This document shows positions 18,285 to 28,722 of a DNA stretch of 64,000 bases, piece after piece. Source of the DNA: Vibrio sp. SS-MA-C1-2 (GTDB taxonomy: Bacteria > Pseudomonadota > Gammaproteobacteria > Enterobacterales > Vibrionaceae). Numbering within the stretch: position 1 is the first letter of the stretch; every line of letters begins with the position of its first letter. The DNA lies in contig NZ_CP090981.1 of the NCBI RefSeq assembly GCF_021513135.1, positions 248,001 to 312,000 on the forward strand, read 5' to 3'. A program made the translations under genes and the position numbers. The notes below the pieces were generated by a model. It worked only from the letters and a program-made list of their open reading frames with translations. It searched no databases and was not told the DNA's origin.

Positions 18285-20168
18285 TTAAACCTGTGCTAAA
18301 TCACCATTGCTTTGTAACCAATATCGACGATCTTCTGCTCTTTTCTTACCCAGTAGCATATCCATCATTTCAATGGTTTTCTCTTCATCATCAACGGTTA
18401 ATTGCACTAAGCGACGAGTATTTGGATCCATCGTGGTTTCACGCAACTGCAGTGGATTCATCTCACCCAGACCTTTGAATCGTTGCACGTTAATCTTGCC
18501 ACGTTTACCACTCAACCGTTTTAATACCCCATCTTTCTCTGCATCATCAAGGGCATAAAAAACTTCTTTACCACAATCGATACGATAAAGTGGAGGCATC
18601 GCAACATAAACATGCCCGCTATCGACTAAAGCTCTAAAGTGACGAACGAATAACGCACACAACAGTGTTGCAATATGAAGCCCATCTGAATCCGCATCGG
18701 CAAGAATGCAGACTTTGCCATAACGTAACCCACTTAAGTCTGGATTATCAGGATCAATACCAAGAGCAACAGAAACATCATGGACTTCTTGAGATCCTAA
18801 GACCTGATCAGCAGAGACTTCCCATGTATTTAAGATCTTTCCTCGTAGTGGCATAATCGCTTGGAATTCACGGTCACGAGCCTGTTTTGCTGAACCGCCT
18901 GCCGAATCCCCTTCCACTAAAAATAGCTCGGTCTTAGATAAATCTTGTTGTGAACAATCCGTCAATTTACCAGGAAGTGCTGGTCCTGAAGTCACTTTCT
19001 TTCGTGCAACTTTTTTGCTGGCTCTCATACGACGATGTGCCGCAGCAATACAGGTTTCAGCTAATAGCTCTGCAATTTGTGGTTTTTCATTTAACCATAA
19101 GCTAAAGGCATCTTTAACAATACCTGAGATAAACGCTGCACATTGACGCGACGAAAGGCGCTCTTTAGTCTGACCGGCAAACTGAGGATCTTGCATCTTT
19201 ACGGAAAGTACGTAAGCACAACGATCCCAAATGTCGTCAGCCGTCAACTTTACACCACGAGGTAGCAAGTTTCTGAATTCACAAAACTCCCGCATTGCAT
19301 CCAATAAGCCTTGGCGCAGACCATTAACGTGAGTACCACCTTGTGCTGTTGGGATCAAGTTAACGTAACTTTCAGTGATCAGCTCACCACCTTCAGGCAA
19401 CCAAATCACCGCCCAATCTGCCGCTTCTGTTTCTGTAGCAAATACACCGGTAAATGGGTCTTCTGGTAATAAGGTATAACCCTTAACACCATTGGCTAGG
19501 TAATCTTTTAAGCCATCTTGATAACACCAACGGTGTACATCACCGCTATTTTTATCGGTAAAAACAATCTCTAAACCCGGGCATAAAACTGCTTTCGCTT
19601 TAAGAATCGTCATTAAGCGAAGTACGGAGAATTTTGGAGAGTCAAAGTAACTGGCCGTTGGCCAAAAATGAACGCGCGTTCCTGTATTTCTACGGCCAAC
19701 AGTTCCAGTGATCGTTAAATCACTCACTTTCTCGCCATCTTCAAAGGCAATATCATAAACTTGGCCGTCTCGTTTAACGGTCACTTCTACTCGTGCAGAA
19801 AGAGCGTTAACGACGGAAATACCAACCCCATGTAGACCGCCAGAGAACTGATAGTTACTGTTAGAGAATTTACCACCCGCATGCAATTTACATAAGATCA
19901 GTTCAACACCAGAAACCCCTTCTTCAGGATGAATATCAACCGGCATTCCTCGCCCATCATCAATAACTTCTAATGATTGATCTTTGTGGAGAATAACTTC
20001 AACTTTGCTGGCAAAACCAGCTAAAGCCTCATCGACACTGTTATCGATCACTTCTTGTCCCAAATGGTTAGGACGAGTAGTGTCTGTATACATCCCTGGA
20101 CGACGACGCACAGGATCTAAGCCATTAAGAACCTCAATGGCCCCTGCATTATAATTTTGTTCTGTCAT
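18285..20168 (-). CDS. parE: DNA topoisomerase IV subunit B
   Basis: 627 aa. The GHKL ATPase motifs DNSVDEA, DDGRGMPV and GGLHGVGISVVNAL are present, followed by the transducer and the Toprim domain (LFLVEGDSAGGSAKQARD and DADSDGLHIATLL). The C-terminus RFKGLGEMNP is complete. It is the ATP-driven partner of ParC and is separated from it by 138 bp with its own presumed promoter. It belongs to the yqiB-cpdA-yqiA-parE cluster also seen in E. coli. Confidence 0.97.
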   Translation of the reverse strand: MTEQNYNAGAIEVLNGLDPVRRRPGMYTDTTRPNHLGQEVIDNSVDEALAGFASKVEVILHKDQSLEVIDDGRGMPVDIHPEEGVSGVELILCKLHAGGKFSNSNYQFSGGLHGVGISVVNALSARVEVTVKRDGQVYDIAFEDGEKVSDLTITGTVGRRNTGTRVHFWPTASYFDSPKFSVLRLMTILKAKAVLCPGLEIVFTDKNSGDVHRWCYQDGLKDYLANGVKGYTLLPEDPFTGVFATETEAADWAVIWLPEGGELITESYVNLIPTAQGGTHVNGLRQGLLDAMREFCEFRNLLPRGVKLTADDIWDRCAYVLSVKMQDPQFAGQTKERLSSRQCAAFISGIVKDAFSLWLNEKPQIAELLAETCIAAAHRRMRASKKVARKKVTSGPALPGKLTDCSQQDLSKTELFLVEGDSAGGSAKQARDREFQAIMPLRGKILNTWEVSADQVLGSQEVHDVSVALGIDPDNPDLSGLRYGKVCILADADSDGLHIATLLCALFVRHFRALVDSGHVYVAMPPLYRIDCGKEVFYALDDAEKDGVLKRLSGKRGKINVQRFKGLGEMNPLQLRETTMDPNTRRLVQLTVDDEEKTIEMMDMLLGKKRAEDRRYWLQSNGDLAQV

Positions 20169-20277
20169 AATTTAATTGGTCACTATATCTAGATATATAG
20201 TCAATAACACTCGAGATAACAGAATTTACTGTCTTACCTCAAGGCCTAAGAATATTTAAATTAGCTGTATAATATCG

Positions 20278-20856
20278 TTATAAGCTAAGGAATTGAATGA
20301 TTTTGGCAGGATAACGTTCAAAATTAACAAAACTGTGGTCTCCTCCCTCTTCTACAGTTTGTCGGGACTTTGCATATTTTTCAACTGCTTGACGATAATC
20401 GAGGACTTCATCTTCCGTTTGCTGCAACAACCAAAATTGCTCTGGTTGCTCAATGTCACCAATATCAAGTGTACGAAGTTCGCCAATATGTTCCGTTTTT
20501 AAGGTATAAATTTCATTAGTATACGGGTTCTGTTGCTCACCTAAGTAGTCAGATAATAACTCATAAGGACGTACGGCAGGATTTATAACCACCACTGGAA
20601 TTTGATAATGGGCATTTAGCCAAGTTGCTAAAAACCCCCCAAGAGAGCTACCAACTAAACCAATTTTATGAGTGAAACGATACTGTTCAATAATTTTAAT
20701 TAACTGTTCTGCTGCTTGCTGAGGGTAACTGGCTAATTGAGGTACACAGACGTCAATATCTGGGTGATATTGTTGGCAATAGTCTGTCATTACTTTTGCT
20801 TTATGGGAAAGTGGCGAACTATTAAAACCATGAATATAGAGTAGTAGTGATGGCAT
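20278..20856 (-). CDS. yqiA: YqiA esterase (alpha/beta hydrolase)
   Basis: 192 aa from the ATG at 20856 (MPSLLLYIHGFNSSP), which sits right after the cpdA stop; the longer open frame has no family match. It shows the oxyanion-hole HGF, the nucleophile elbow GSSLGGFLA, an acid in LLQQTEDEVLDY and the catalytic His in GGDHSF. E. coli YqiA hydrolyses short-chain esters in vitro; the natural substrate is not settled. Confidence 0.9.
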   Translation of the reverse strand: MPSLLLYIHGFNSSPLSHKAKVMTDYCQQYHPDIDVCVPQLASYPQQAAEQLIKIIEQYRFTHKIGLVGSSLGGFLATWLNAHYQIPVVVINPAVRPYELLSDYLGEQQNPYTNEIYTLKTEHIGELRTLDIGDIEQPEQFWLLQQTEDEVLDYRQAVEKYAKSRQTVEEGGDHSFVNFERYPAKIIQFLSL

Positions 20857-20857
20857 A

Positions 20858-21688
20858 TTAATACCCTGATGATTGAAAGTTGGGTTTAAATTGATCACCT
20901 TCCAATCGCTCTACCGACGTTTGAATCGATCCATCTGATTTTAACTTAATGATACGCCAACCAGGATTCTTATTATCTAATGCAAAGTCATTCGAATCAG
21001 GTAAAAATTGAACACAGGTTGAGGGTGAAGCAAGGACTCGAACGCCATTAACGTAACAATCTAATTTTTGATGAATATGACCACAAAGAACGGTATTCAC
21101 ATTATTAGCTTGAGTTACGACATCCCAAAATGCATCACTATTTTTCAATTGATGCTGATCAAGCCAAGCACTTCCAGCAGCTAAAGGGTGGTGATGAAGT
21201 GAGATGAAAGCATGACGATCAGAGTGCTGAGCCAATATTTTTCGTAAAAAACGTAATTGTTCATCAGAAAGTTCACCATGTGGCGTTCCTTCAACCTGAC
21301 TATCTAACAATACCACCAACCATTTATCACCCGCTAAAAAGTGCCGTTCATCATGAATACAAGGTGAGGTTAAAACTTGTCTCATATAAGGCTGATAATC
21401 ATGATTACCTGGCAACCAAAAACAAGGCGTTTTCCAGCGAGAAAGTCCGTGATAAAAATGTTGATAGGAGACAATCGAGTGGTCTTGGGTGATATCCCCA
21501 GTCGCGAGGATCGCATCAAAATGGCACTGACTTTCATCAATTGCATCTAATACAGCATAGAAGCTTTCATGGGTTTTGACTCCCAATAACGAACCTGCCT
21601 TATCTTCAAACAGATGGGTATCTGTAATCTGAAGTAAAACAATATCATCAGCTGTTTTTGGCAATATAAAATCGGACAATGCTAGCAA
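20858..21688 (-). CDS. cpdA: 3',5'-cyclic-AMP phosphodiesterase CpdA
   Basis: 276 aa calcineurin-like metallophosphoesterase. All five metal motifs are visible: QITDTHLF, ATGDITQD, LPGNHDY, LHHHP and CGHIHQ. It degrades cAMP and so sets CRP activity. It overlaps the yqiB end by 7 bases and is followed directly by yqiA. Confidence 0.93.
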   Translation of the reverse strand: MLALSDFILPKTADDIVLLQITDTHLFEDKAGSLLGVKTHESFYAVLDAIDESQCHFDAILATGDITQDHSIVSYQHFYHGLSRWKTPCFWLPGNHDYQPYMRQVLTSPCIHDERHFLAGDKWLVVLLDSQVEGTPHGELSDEQLRFLRKILAQHSDRHAFISLHHHPLAAGSAWLDQHQLKNSDAFWDVVTQANNVNTVLCGHIHQKLDCYVNGVRVLASPSTCVQFLPDSNDFALDNKNPGWRIIKLKSDGSIQTSVERLEGDQFKPNFQSSGY

Positions 21689-22130
21689 CCTTTACTCTTT
21701 GAATTAAACAATGATTCTGCACGGGTCCCTCGTTGCAGATACAGCCTTAACCAATCAGCTAATAACTGGTTTACTTGCTGCTTTTCATCTTGTTGATACA
21801 TCTGTTTATTTGGATAGTCATACCTTGGTTTTAGTCTTGGTAACTGCTGACTAGAGCAAACTTCCGCGACTCTTGCATCATGATAAAGTCGGACTAAAAA
21901 TCCAGGTAACTCTAAATTCACTTCGCTTTGATAAGGCGAAATATTGACTAAAGTAGTATATTTTGTCACTTCAATAATAGTCAATATATAATAGTTTTGT
22001 TCGACTTTATAATAACAACATGATGAAGGTTCACTTTTTTTTGCAATAAATTGACCAACTTTGCATAATTTGTCTCATACAAACGCATCAATGCCGGTAA
22101 ATCGACATGATAATCTCGTTTTATGATCAA
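21682..22130 (-). CDS. yqiB: YqiB (DUF1249), apparent single-base frameshift
   Basis: The C-terminal part from about 21984 reads YTTLVNI...VRLYHDARVAEVCSSQQLPR, LKPRYDYPNKQMYQQDEKQQ and LADWLRLYLQRGTRAE, clearly YqiB. The N-terminal part is in another frame: a TTG start at 22130, seven bases after AAGGAG, gives IIKRDYHVDLPALMRLYETNYAKLVNLLQKK, matching the E. coli N-terminus. The frames join at a run of eight A (minus strand; 22035-22042). One extra A would restore a 149-aa protein. This is either a sequencing error or a recent mutation. Its function is unknown. Confidence 0.8.
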
Positions 22131-22198
22131 TTTATGACTCCTTATGTGACGATTAGGTATAACCGTTCTAATTGCCCATCATAATGTTAAACAGGCTA

Positions 22199-22810
22199 TT
22201 AACCTTGATTGTGGTGATTGAGCTGTAACCACTGCAGACTAATAATCGATGCTGCATTGTCTATCTTACCAGAAATAACCCATTGATACGCTTCTTCTCG
22301 ATCAACAACATGGACTCGAATATCTTCATTTTCATCATCAAGACCAAAGATTCCACCCGCAATAGAGCTATCTACGGTTCCAATATAGAGTGCAATTCTT
22401 TCATCACAACCGCCAGAACTTGGGTAATATTCAGTGATTTTTTTTAAATCTGAAACGTCAATCCCAGCTTCTTCTTGGCATTCGCGTGCCGCGACTTCTT
22501 CTGTTGATTCTCCAGGCTCAATCATGCCTGCAACAATTTCAAACTGCCACGGCCTTTCACCTTCAAGCGCACCAGTACGAAACTGTTCCACTAAAACCAC
22601 TTTATCCAAAACAGGATCGTAAGGAAGGAGCGCTACCGCATCGCCACGCAAAAACATCTCACGTTCTACCTCGCCGCTCCACCCACCAGCAAACAAACGA
22701 TGGCGAAATACATACTTAGTCATTTTAAAGAATCCTTGATAGAGATCCTCTTTACGCAATATTTCTACATCATTCTTATCGTAGCTCTCACTATCTAATA
22801 ACTGACTCAT
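22199..22810 (-). CDS. nudF: ADP-ribose pyrophosphatase NudF
   Basis: 203 aa from the ATG at 22810, preceded by GGAGAGAGCAGG. The Nudix box GESTEEVAARECQEEAGI is complete, with the ADP-ribose family features AGGWSGEVEREMF and PSSGGCDERI upstream and downstream. It hydrolyses ADP-ribose to AMP and ribose-5-phosphate. It is divergent from tolC, as in E. coli. Confidence 0.93.
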   Translation of the reverse strand: MSQLLDSESYDKNDVEILRKEDLYQGFFKMTKYVFRHRLFAGGWSGEVEREMFLRGDAVALLPYDPVLDKVVLVEQFRTGALEGERPWQFEIVAGMIEPGESTEEVAARECQEEAGIDVSDLKKITEYYPSSGGCDERIALYIGTVDSSIAGGIFGLDDENEDIRVHVVDREEAYQWVISGKIDNAASIISLQWLQLNHHNQG

Positions 22811-22954
22811 CCTGCTCTCTCCAAAAATCACCGTAACATTTACTGTACCCTTACTTATAAACCATTAATCTCAAAAAGTGAACAATATCTCTCATTGACA
22901 TCCAGTAAAGTAAATCTCTTATTTTATTAACAAGTTATAAATATAGAGGTTTCT

Positions 22955-24249
22955 ATGAGAAATTATCTCTCTTGTTTTTTATTCATTACCCTATCATTAA
23001 ATTCTTTATCTGTTTCTGCTGACGATATTGCCACTATTTATCACCAAGCAAAAAATAGTGATCCTGTACTATTAAAAGCTGCAGCTCAAAAAGAGACGGC
23101 ATTTGAAGCGATTAATGAGTCTCGTGCTGCGCTATTGCCACAAATTAACCTTAATGCTGGACTGAACTTTCTCCGTAGCAATACAGATATGAGTAATAAT
23201 CAAAATCTCACCACTGGCATTAGCTTAAATCAACAGATCTATAATCAAGCAAATTGGATCAATTTAGATTTAACTGAACTCAATGCTCGACATAGTGATG
23301 CACTTTATGCCGTTACCCAACAGCAACTAATCCTCCGTGTTGCCAATGCCTACTTTGCTGTTTTACAAGCTACGGATAATCTATCATTCATCCAAGCCGA
23401 AAAAAAGCAGTCGCTCGTCAATTACAACAAACTAAACAACGATTTGAGGTTGGTTTATCAGCGATTACAGATGTCCACAGTGCTCAAGCACAATTTGACA
23501 CGGTATTGGCCAATGAAATTATTGCAGAAAATACCTTAACTAATAGCTATGAAGGGTTACATGAATTAACGGGTATTGAATATAAGAAAATAAACCTGCT
23601 CGACACTTCGCGTTTTTCTACTCGCCAAGAAAATGATTCAATCTCCACTTTACTTTCACTGGCTGAACAAGAAAACCTCTCATTATTAGCCGCGAAAATA
23701 GCCCGAGAACAAGCAAAAAAAAATATCGAATTGGCAAGCTCTGGACGATTACCCGTCTTGTCGTTTAATGCTGGTTATGATTATGGTTACTACGATTATC
23801 AATCAAGAGATTCAAATGACAACCATAATCTCACTGCAGGCGTAAATGCAACACTTCCTGTTTATACCGGCGGGGCCACCAACTCAAAGGTCAAGCAAGC
23901 GCAATTAAACTATGTTGCTGTGAATGAAGATTTGGAAGCTCAATACCGTTCGGTAAATAAAAACATCCGAGCCGCCTATAACAATATTAACTCCAACATT
24001 AGTACTATCCGTGCTTATCAGCAGTCAGTGATCTCAGCAACCAGTGCTTTAGAAGCGACACAGGTAGGGTTTGAAGTCGGTACGCGCACGATTGTTGATG
24101 TCTTAGATGCGACTCGTAGCCTTTATGATGCTAATCGGAAACTTTCTAATTCTCGCTATGACTATATTCTAAATATTTTGTCCTTAAAGGAAGCAATTGG
24201 CGAACTTTCTGAACAAGATATTATGATGATTAACGCTGGCTTACAGTGA
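22955..24249 (+). CDS. tolC: Outer-membrane efflux channel TolC, apparent single-base frameshift
   Basis: The first frame (22955-23539) has a signal peptide ending SVSA, followed by DDIATIYHQAKNSDPVLLKAA and ALLPQINLNAG. The second frame carries on from QLQQTKQRFEVGLSAITDV at about 23420 to the stop at 24249 and includes the typical GTRTIVDVLDATRSLYDANR. The frames meet at a seven-A run (23400-23406). One extra A gives a continuous 431-aa TolC. TolC is the trimeric outer-membrane exit duct for RND, ABC and type I systems. Loss would be costly, so a sequencing error is the likelier cause. Confidence 0.88.
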
Positions 24250-24263
24250 GGTTTAAATTTAAA

Positions 24264-24500
24264 AGGCAGATTATGAGTTGCTAGTCGCCGTAAGTGAGTG
24301 AGGCTCCATGAATATAGATGTCCTATACCCAAAATAATTGGAGTTGCTAGTAGGCGGCAAGTGAGCGAGGCCCCATGAGTATCGCTGTACTCTATGATTA
24401 GGGCGAACGAATACAGCCAACAACCTAGCAACTTCAAGGATGAAGGGTATATATGATTGGAGCAAGTCAACGTAGCCAACAACCTAGCAACTTAAAGTAA
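24264..24500. repeat. Nested pair of ~128-bp palindromic repeats, copies 2a and 2b
   Basis: A complete copy (24324-24451), beginning TATACCCAAAATAATTG and ending GATGAAGGGTATA, interrupts an older copy. The older copy's left half (24264-24327) and right half (24448-24500) flank it. TATA stands at both junctions. This fills most of the 440-bp spacer between tolC and lpxL; the remainder is AT-rich with no gene. Confidence 0.8.
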
Positions 24501-24692
24501 CGTCAATAAAAAAGGAGATATCGATAAAAATTATTGATTTAATTAATAATCTTTTCTTTTACCTTCCAGGAACACCCTATAATCAACACCAAAATTAAAA
24601 AACAAATTATCATCAACCTCGTAACAATACCTATTGGGATATGAAAAGGTTTACGATACAATCTGGTTATTATTTTTTTATTAATTATTAAT

Positions 24693-25664
24693 ATGAGTCA
24701 GATAGAACCCCCTAAATTCTCCTATAGTTTCTTCCATCCCAAGTATCTACCCATCTGGTTAGGTGCTGGTTTTATGTTTCTGGTTAGCCTACTACCTTAT
24801 CGCTTTCAATATCACTTAGGCCGTCAACTTGGCAAAGTCATGATGAAACTAATGCCTCGCCGAGTCGCAATTGCCAGAACTAATCTTGAACTCTGTTTTC
24901 CAGAAATGGCAGAACAAGAAAAAGAGAAAATGGTAAAAGATAACTTTAGCAGTTTAGGTCTTGGTCTATTTGAAACGGCAATGGCTTGGTTCTGGCCTGA
25001 CTGGCGCGTTGAAAACAATGTGACCTACAAAGGTTTAGAGCACATAAAAGCTCTACAAGATGAAGGAAAAGGCGTCTTATTGATCGCCATTCATTCCTTA
25101 AATCTTGAGTTTGGTGCCCGTGCATTTGGCATCAAAAATCCAGGTGTAGGCGTTTATCGAGCAAATAAAAACCCGTTATATGACTGGATTCAATTCTCTG
25201 GTCGTGTGCGGTCGAATAAATATATGTTAGACCGTAAAGATGTCAAAGGAATGCTCAGAGGATTACGTAAAGGGGATATCTTATGGTATGCACCAGACCA
25301 TGACTATGGTCCGCGTCGCAGTACTTTTGCCCCACTGTTCGCCGTAGAAAAAGCGTGTACAACAACAGGTACCTCTTTGTTAGCTAACGCGAGTCGCTGT
25401 GCGCTAGTGCCATTTACCATTGTACGCAATCCAGATGGTCAAGGTTACACAATGGAAATTGAACCACCATTGGATAAGCTACCTCGTCACGATGATACAT
25501 TAGCGGCGACACAAGTTAACCAAGCGATTGAACGTTCAATTCTACGAGCCCCAGAGCAGTATATGTGGCTTCACCGCCGTTTTAAAACCCGTCCAGAAGG
25601 CGAAGAGCATTCTTATCCTAAAAAGAAAAAAGATAAGAAGAAAGCTAAGAAAAAGAGTATTTAA
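24693..25664 (+). CDS. lpxL: Lipid A acyltransferase, LpxL type
   Basis: 323 aa. One N-terminal hydrophobic helix (LPIWLGAGFMFLVSLLPYRF) is followed by the HX4E catalytic motif (His134, Glu139 in AIHSLNLEFGARAFG). The LpxL/LpxM signature YAPDHDYGPRRSTFAPLFAV comes next. It transfers a secondary acyl chain to the Kdo-lipid IVA core at the inner membrane. The match is best to LpxL (lauroyl/myristoyl), but LpxM or LpxP cannot be excluded. The C-terminus is an unusual lysine-rich tail (KKKKDKKKAKKK). Confidence 0.85.
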   Translation: MSQIEPPKFSYSFFHPKYLPIWLGAGFMFLVSLLPYRFQYHLGRQLGKVMMKLMPRRVAIARTNLELCFPEMAEQEKEKMVKDNFSSLGLGLFETAMAWFWPDWRVENNVTYKGLEHIKALQDEGKGVLLIAIHSLNLEFGARAFGIKNPGVGVYRANKNPLYDWIQFSGRVRSNKYMLDRKDVKGMLRGLRKGDILWYAPDHDYGPRRSTFAPLFAVEKACTTTGTSLLANASRCALVPFTIVRNPDGQGYTMEIEPPLDKLPRHDDTLAATQVNQAIERSILRAPEQYMWLHRRFKTRPEGEEHSYPKKKKDKKKAKKKSI

Positions 25665-25672
25665 CCGTATAA

Positions 25673-25710
25673 AAAAGAGCCAGTTTTCAGCGAAAGATTG
25701 GCTCTTTTTT
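25673..25710. terminator. Bidirectional terminator between lpxL and glnE
   Basis: AAAAGAGCCA (25673-25682) pairs with TGGCTCTTTT (25699-25708), with an A-run before it and a T-run after it. Confidence 0.85.
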
Positions 25711-25732
25711 TATGGACTAATTTTATTACTTT

Positions 25733-28618
25733 TTACTTTTTACTTTGTAACCAAGATAGCCACAATTTAGAGATCGATTGTCGTTGCAGTTCAAACTCCG
25801 GCTCTTGAACTACCGCTTTCACCCCTCTTAAATTAAGATGATGAATTTTATCTCGTAATAAGCAATAACTCTCTTGTAATTGATTAACATCCGCCTTATC
25901 TAATAGATTACATTTAGCAACTGCATCTAAAATACGAATATTATCTTGCCATTGGGTCAAGTCAGGATATTGATGGCTATAATTCAAGACAAGATATTGA
26001 GTTAAAAACTCGATATCGGTAATCCCTCCTACACCCTGTTTAAGGTGAAACTCACCTTCATGGCTTGAATCTAGATGACCTCGCATTTTTTCGCGCATCT
26101 CAATCACTTGTTGCTGTAACGCTCCATTCTCTCTTTGACGAGATAATATTTGATGACGAATCGCAGCAAACTGTTCAGTTAATTGTTGATTACCATAAAC
26201 GACCCTCGCTCGAACCAGCGCTTGATGCTCCCATGTCCACGCTTCTTGTTGTTGATATTCAGAGAATGCATCCATCGTACTCACTAATAGGCCAGAAGAA
26301 CCTGATGGACGAAGCCTCATATCTACTTCATATAAAATACCGCTGTTAGTCCGAGTAGAAAAAAGATGAATAATGCGTTGTGCGAGACGAAGATAAAACT
26401 GCTTGCTATCAATCGACTTTTTACCATCAGTCTGATCTTGCGAAGGACAATTATGAAGAAAGACCAAATCTAAATCAGATCCATATCCAAGCTCCCAGCC
26501 CCCGACTTTTCCATAGCCAATCACTGCAAAGCCGCGATTACTACCTTCGTCCCCCTCTCTTAATGATTGCAGGTAACTAGGCTCACCATATTTAAACTTC
26601 ATTTGATACCAAGCTTGATTAATCACAGCACTGATAATAGCTTCAGCTAACAGGGTTAAGTGGTCACTTACCTTCATCAAAGATAATGCGCCCACGGTAT
26701 CCGCAGCCGCAATGCGCAATAATTGGATCTGCTTAAATTGTCGAACCCCTTCCATTTGCTGTTCCATATCATCTTCAGGTATTCGAGTTAAAAACTCGGT
26801 TAATAATCGCGAATACTCTGTTGGTGAGATAGGGTTATAGAGCTGATTAGGATCAAGCAACTCATCAAGTAGAACAGGAAATCTCGTCAACTGAGAGGCA
26901 ATCATCTCACTAGCAGAACACAGCTTCACCAGCTGAGAAAGTGCTGCAGGATGCTCAGTTAACAACTCTAAATACGTGGTTCGAGTTGCAATATTCGTCA
27001 CTAATTTAATTAGCTGGCTTAATAGTTGGCAGTGATCCTCTCGTGGCAAAACCTGAGAGAGTAGCATCGGCATCAATCGATTAAGGACTTCTCGTCCACG
27101 GTGCCCGACTGTACGTTTAATTAATTCAAGGTAAAAGTCAAAGATCAAGGTTGCCAATTGCTCGACACTTTGTTGACTGGTTATCAATAATGGTGGCTCA
27201 GAAAGGGCATTTTGGAGTAGGTCAGGTTGCTCAGCTAGCTGCCAAATTTCATTATATATCACATCGTAATGATGGTTATCGTCCTCATCTTCGCTACCGA
27301 TAATCGTTTCAAAAACTTGGTGAACCGCATCCATATGATACTGAACCTTATCTCGAAGACCTTTCCAACCGGTTTCATTCATTCCTTGAGCTAAACGCTG
27401 TTGGTTAAGCTCATTATCCGGTAAAGTTTGACTCTGTTTGTCATCAATCCCTTGTAATAAATTCTCTAAGCGACGCAAATAACAGTAAGCGGCTTTTAAT
27501 TGCTCAACCTGTAAAGGCGCCAGCAAATGCAACTTTTCGACCGCATCAAGGGTTGAAAGCAAGCTTCGTCCTCTCAAGGTAGGTTCTCGACCGCCACGGA
27601 TCAATTGGAAAGATTGAGCAATAAACTCGATCTCTCGGATCCCGCCTGCGCCAAGTTTAATATTATTATCAAGTTTGCGACGACGCACTTCACTGCTGAT
27701 CATCGATTTCATTCGACGTAGAGATTGAATGGCACTAAAGTCGATATAACGGCGAAAGACGAAAGGACGCAACATACTTTGTAACTCTTGGTAAGCATAT
27801 TGTGTCTCATCGCCCATTACTCGCGCTTTGATCATCGCATAACGTTCCCATTCGCGACCTTGCTCTTGGTAGTAATCTTCTAATGCGGCAAAGCTCATCA
27901 CTAAGGGACCACTTTCACCAAAAGGGCGCAGTCGCATATCAACACGATAACAGAAACCATCAAAAGTCTGTTGATCTAAAGCTTTAATTAATCGTTGTCC
28001 CAATCGAGTGAAAAACTGAGCATGGCTAATGGAGCGTCGAGATCCTTGAGTTTCACCATTTTCTGGATAAGTAAAAATGAGATCGATATCAGACGAGAAA
28101 TTCAGTTCACCACCACCGAGTTTTCCCATCCCAAGGATCAACATAGGTAATGGTCCACCTTGCTGGTTTTTTGGTGTCCCCCATTGTTGACAACAGTGTT
28201 GATAGAGCCATTGATAAGCTTCCATAATCAGTGCTTCAGCGAGCTTTGAAAGATGACTTAAACTTTCAACTAAACTCCAATTTTGTTGAATATCTTTCCA
28301 ACCAATCCAAACCATCTCTTGACGTCTAAATCGACGTAATCGTCTTAAAAGATCATTTTCATCACGGCTCTGAGCTAATTGTTCACGTAATATTTGTCGG
28401 TAATGGTCTTGATGAGTCGTGTCGTCATAATGGTGTTTCAACCACTCAACTAAAGCGGGATCTTGAACTAAACTATCAGCAATAAAATCACTCATCCCTA
28501 ACGCGAGTTTCAGCTGTTGATCAAATTCAGGAATAGACTCAGTGAATGTTTGTTGCAACTCAGAGGGTAGACGGTTGAGCGCTTTTTCCGTAGCACTAAC
28601 AATCAAAGGAAATAACAT
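25733..28618 (-). CDS. glnE: Glutamine synthetase adenylyltransferase/deadenylase
   Basis: 961 aa, close to E. coli GlnE. It has two nucleotidyltransferase halves, each with its own motif: GKLGGGELNFSSDIDLIF in the N-terminal deadenylase and GYGKVGGWELGYGSDLDLVF in the C-terminal adenylylase. Each is followed by an all-helical regulatory segment. It modifies GlnA according to PII state. It is monocistronic, with a terminator shared with lpxL. Confidence 0.96.
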   Translation of the reverse strand: MLFPLIVSATEKALNRLPSELQQTFTESIPEFDQQLKLALGMSDFIADSLVQDPALVEWLKHHYDDTTHQDHYRQILREQLAQSRDENDLLRRLRRFRRQEMVWIGWKDIQQNWSLVESLSHLSKLAEALIMEAYQWLYQHCCQQWGTPKNQQGGPLPMLILGMGKLGGGELNFSSDIDLIFTYPENGETQGSRRSISHAQFFTRLGQRLIKALDQQTFDGFCYRVDMRLRPFGESGPLVMSFAALEDYYQEQGREWERYAMIKARVMGDETQYAYQELQSMLRPFVFRRYIDFSAIQSLRRMKSMISSEVRRRKLDNNIKLGAGGIREIEFIAQSFQLIRGGREPTLRGRSLLSTLDAVEKLHLLAPLQVEQLKAAYCYLRRLENLLQGIDDKQSQTLPDNELNQQRLAQGMNETGWKGLRDKVQYHMDAVHQVFETIIGSEDEDDNHHYDVIYNEIWQLAEQPDLLQNALSEPPLLITSQQSVEQLATLIFDFYLELIKRTVGHRGREVLNRLMPMLLSQVLPREDHCQLLSQLIKLVTNIATRTTYLELLTEHPAALSQLVKLCSASEMIASQLTRFPVLLDELLDPNQLYNPISPTEYSRLLTEFLTRIPEDDMEQQMEGVRQFKQIQLLRIAAADTVGALSLMKVSDHLTLLAEAIISAVINQAWYQMKFKYGEPSYLQSLREGDEGSNRGFAVIGYGKVGGWELGYGSDLDLVFLHNCPSQDQTDGKKSIDSKQFYLRLAQRIIHLFSTRTNSGILYEVDMRLRPSGSSGLLVSTMDAFSEYQQQEAWTWEHQALVRARVVYGNQQLTEQFAAIRHQILSRQRENGALQQQVIEMREKMRGHLDSSHEGEFHLKQGVGGITDIEFLTQYLVLNYSHQYPDLTQWQDNIRILDAVAKCNLLDKADVNQLQESYCLLRDKIHHLNLRGVKAVVQEPEFELQRQSISKLWLSWLQSKK

Positions 28619-28722
28619 AATTTAAGCTCCTGCTTTAATCAACAAAGTATCCTCATACCTTATCACGAACTGTTTATTAAGTGCTCGGAATAGAAAGAAA
28701 AGTTATCAACTCAATTATTTAC

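Noticed and set aside
23506-24249. Separate 247-aa efflux protein gene
   Set aside because: It is the C-terminal part of the frameshifted tolC.
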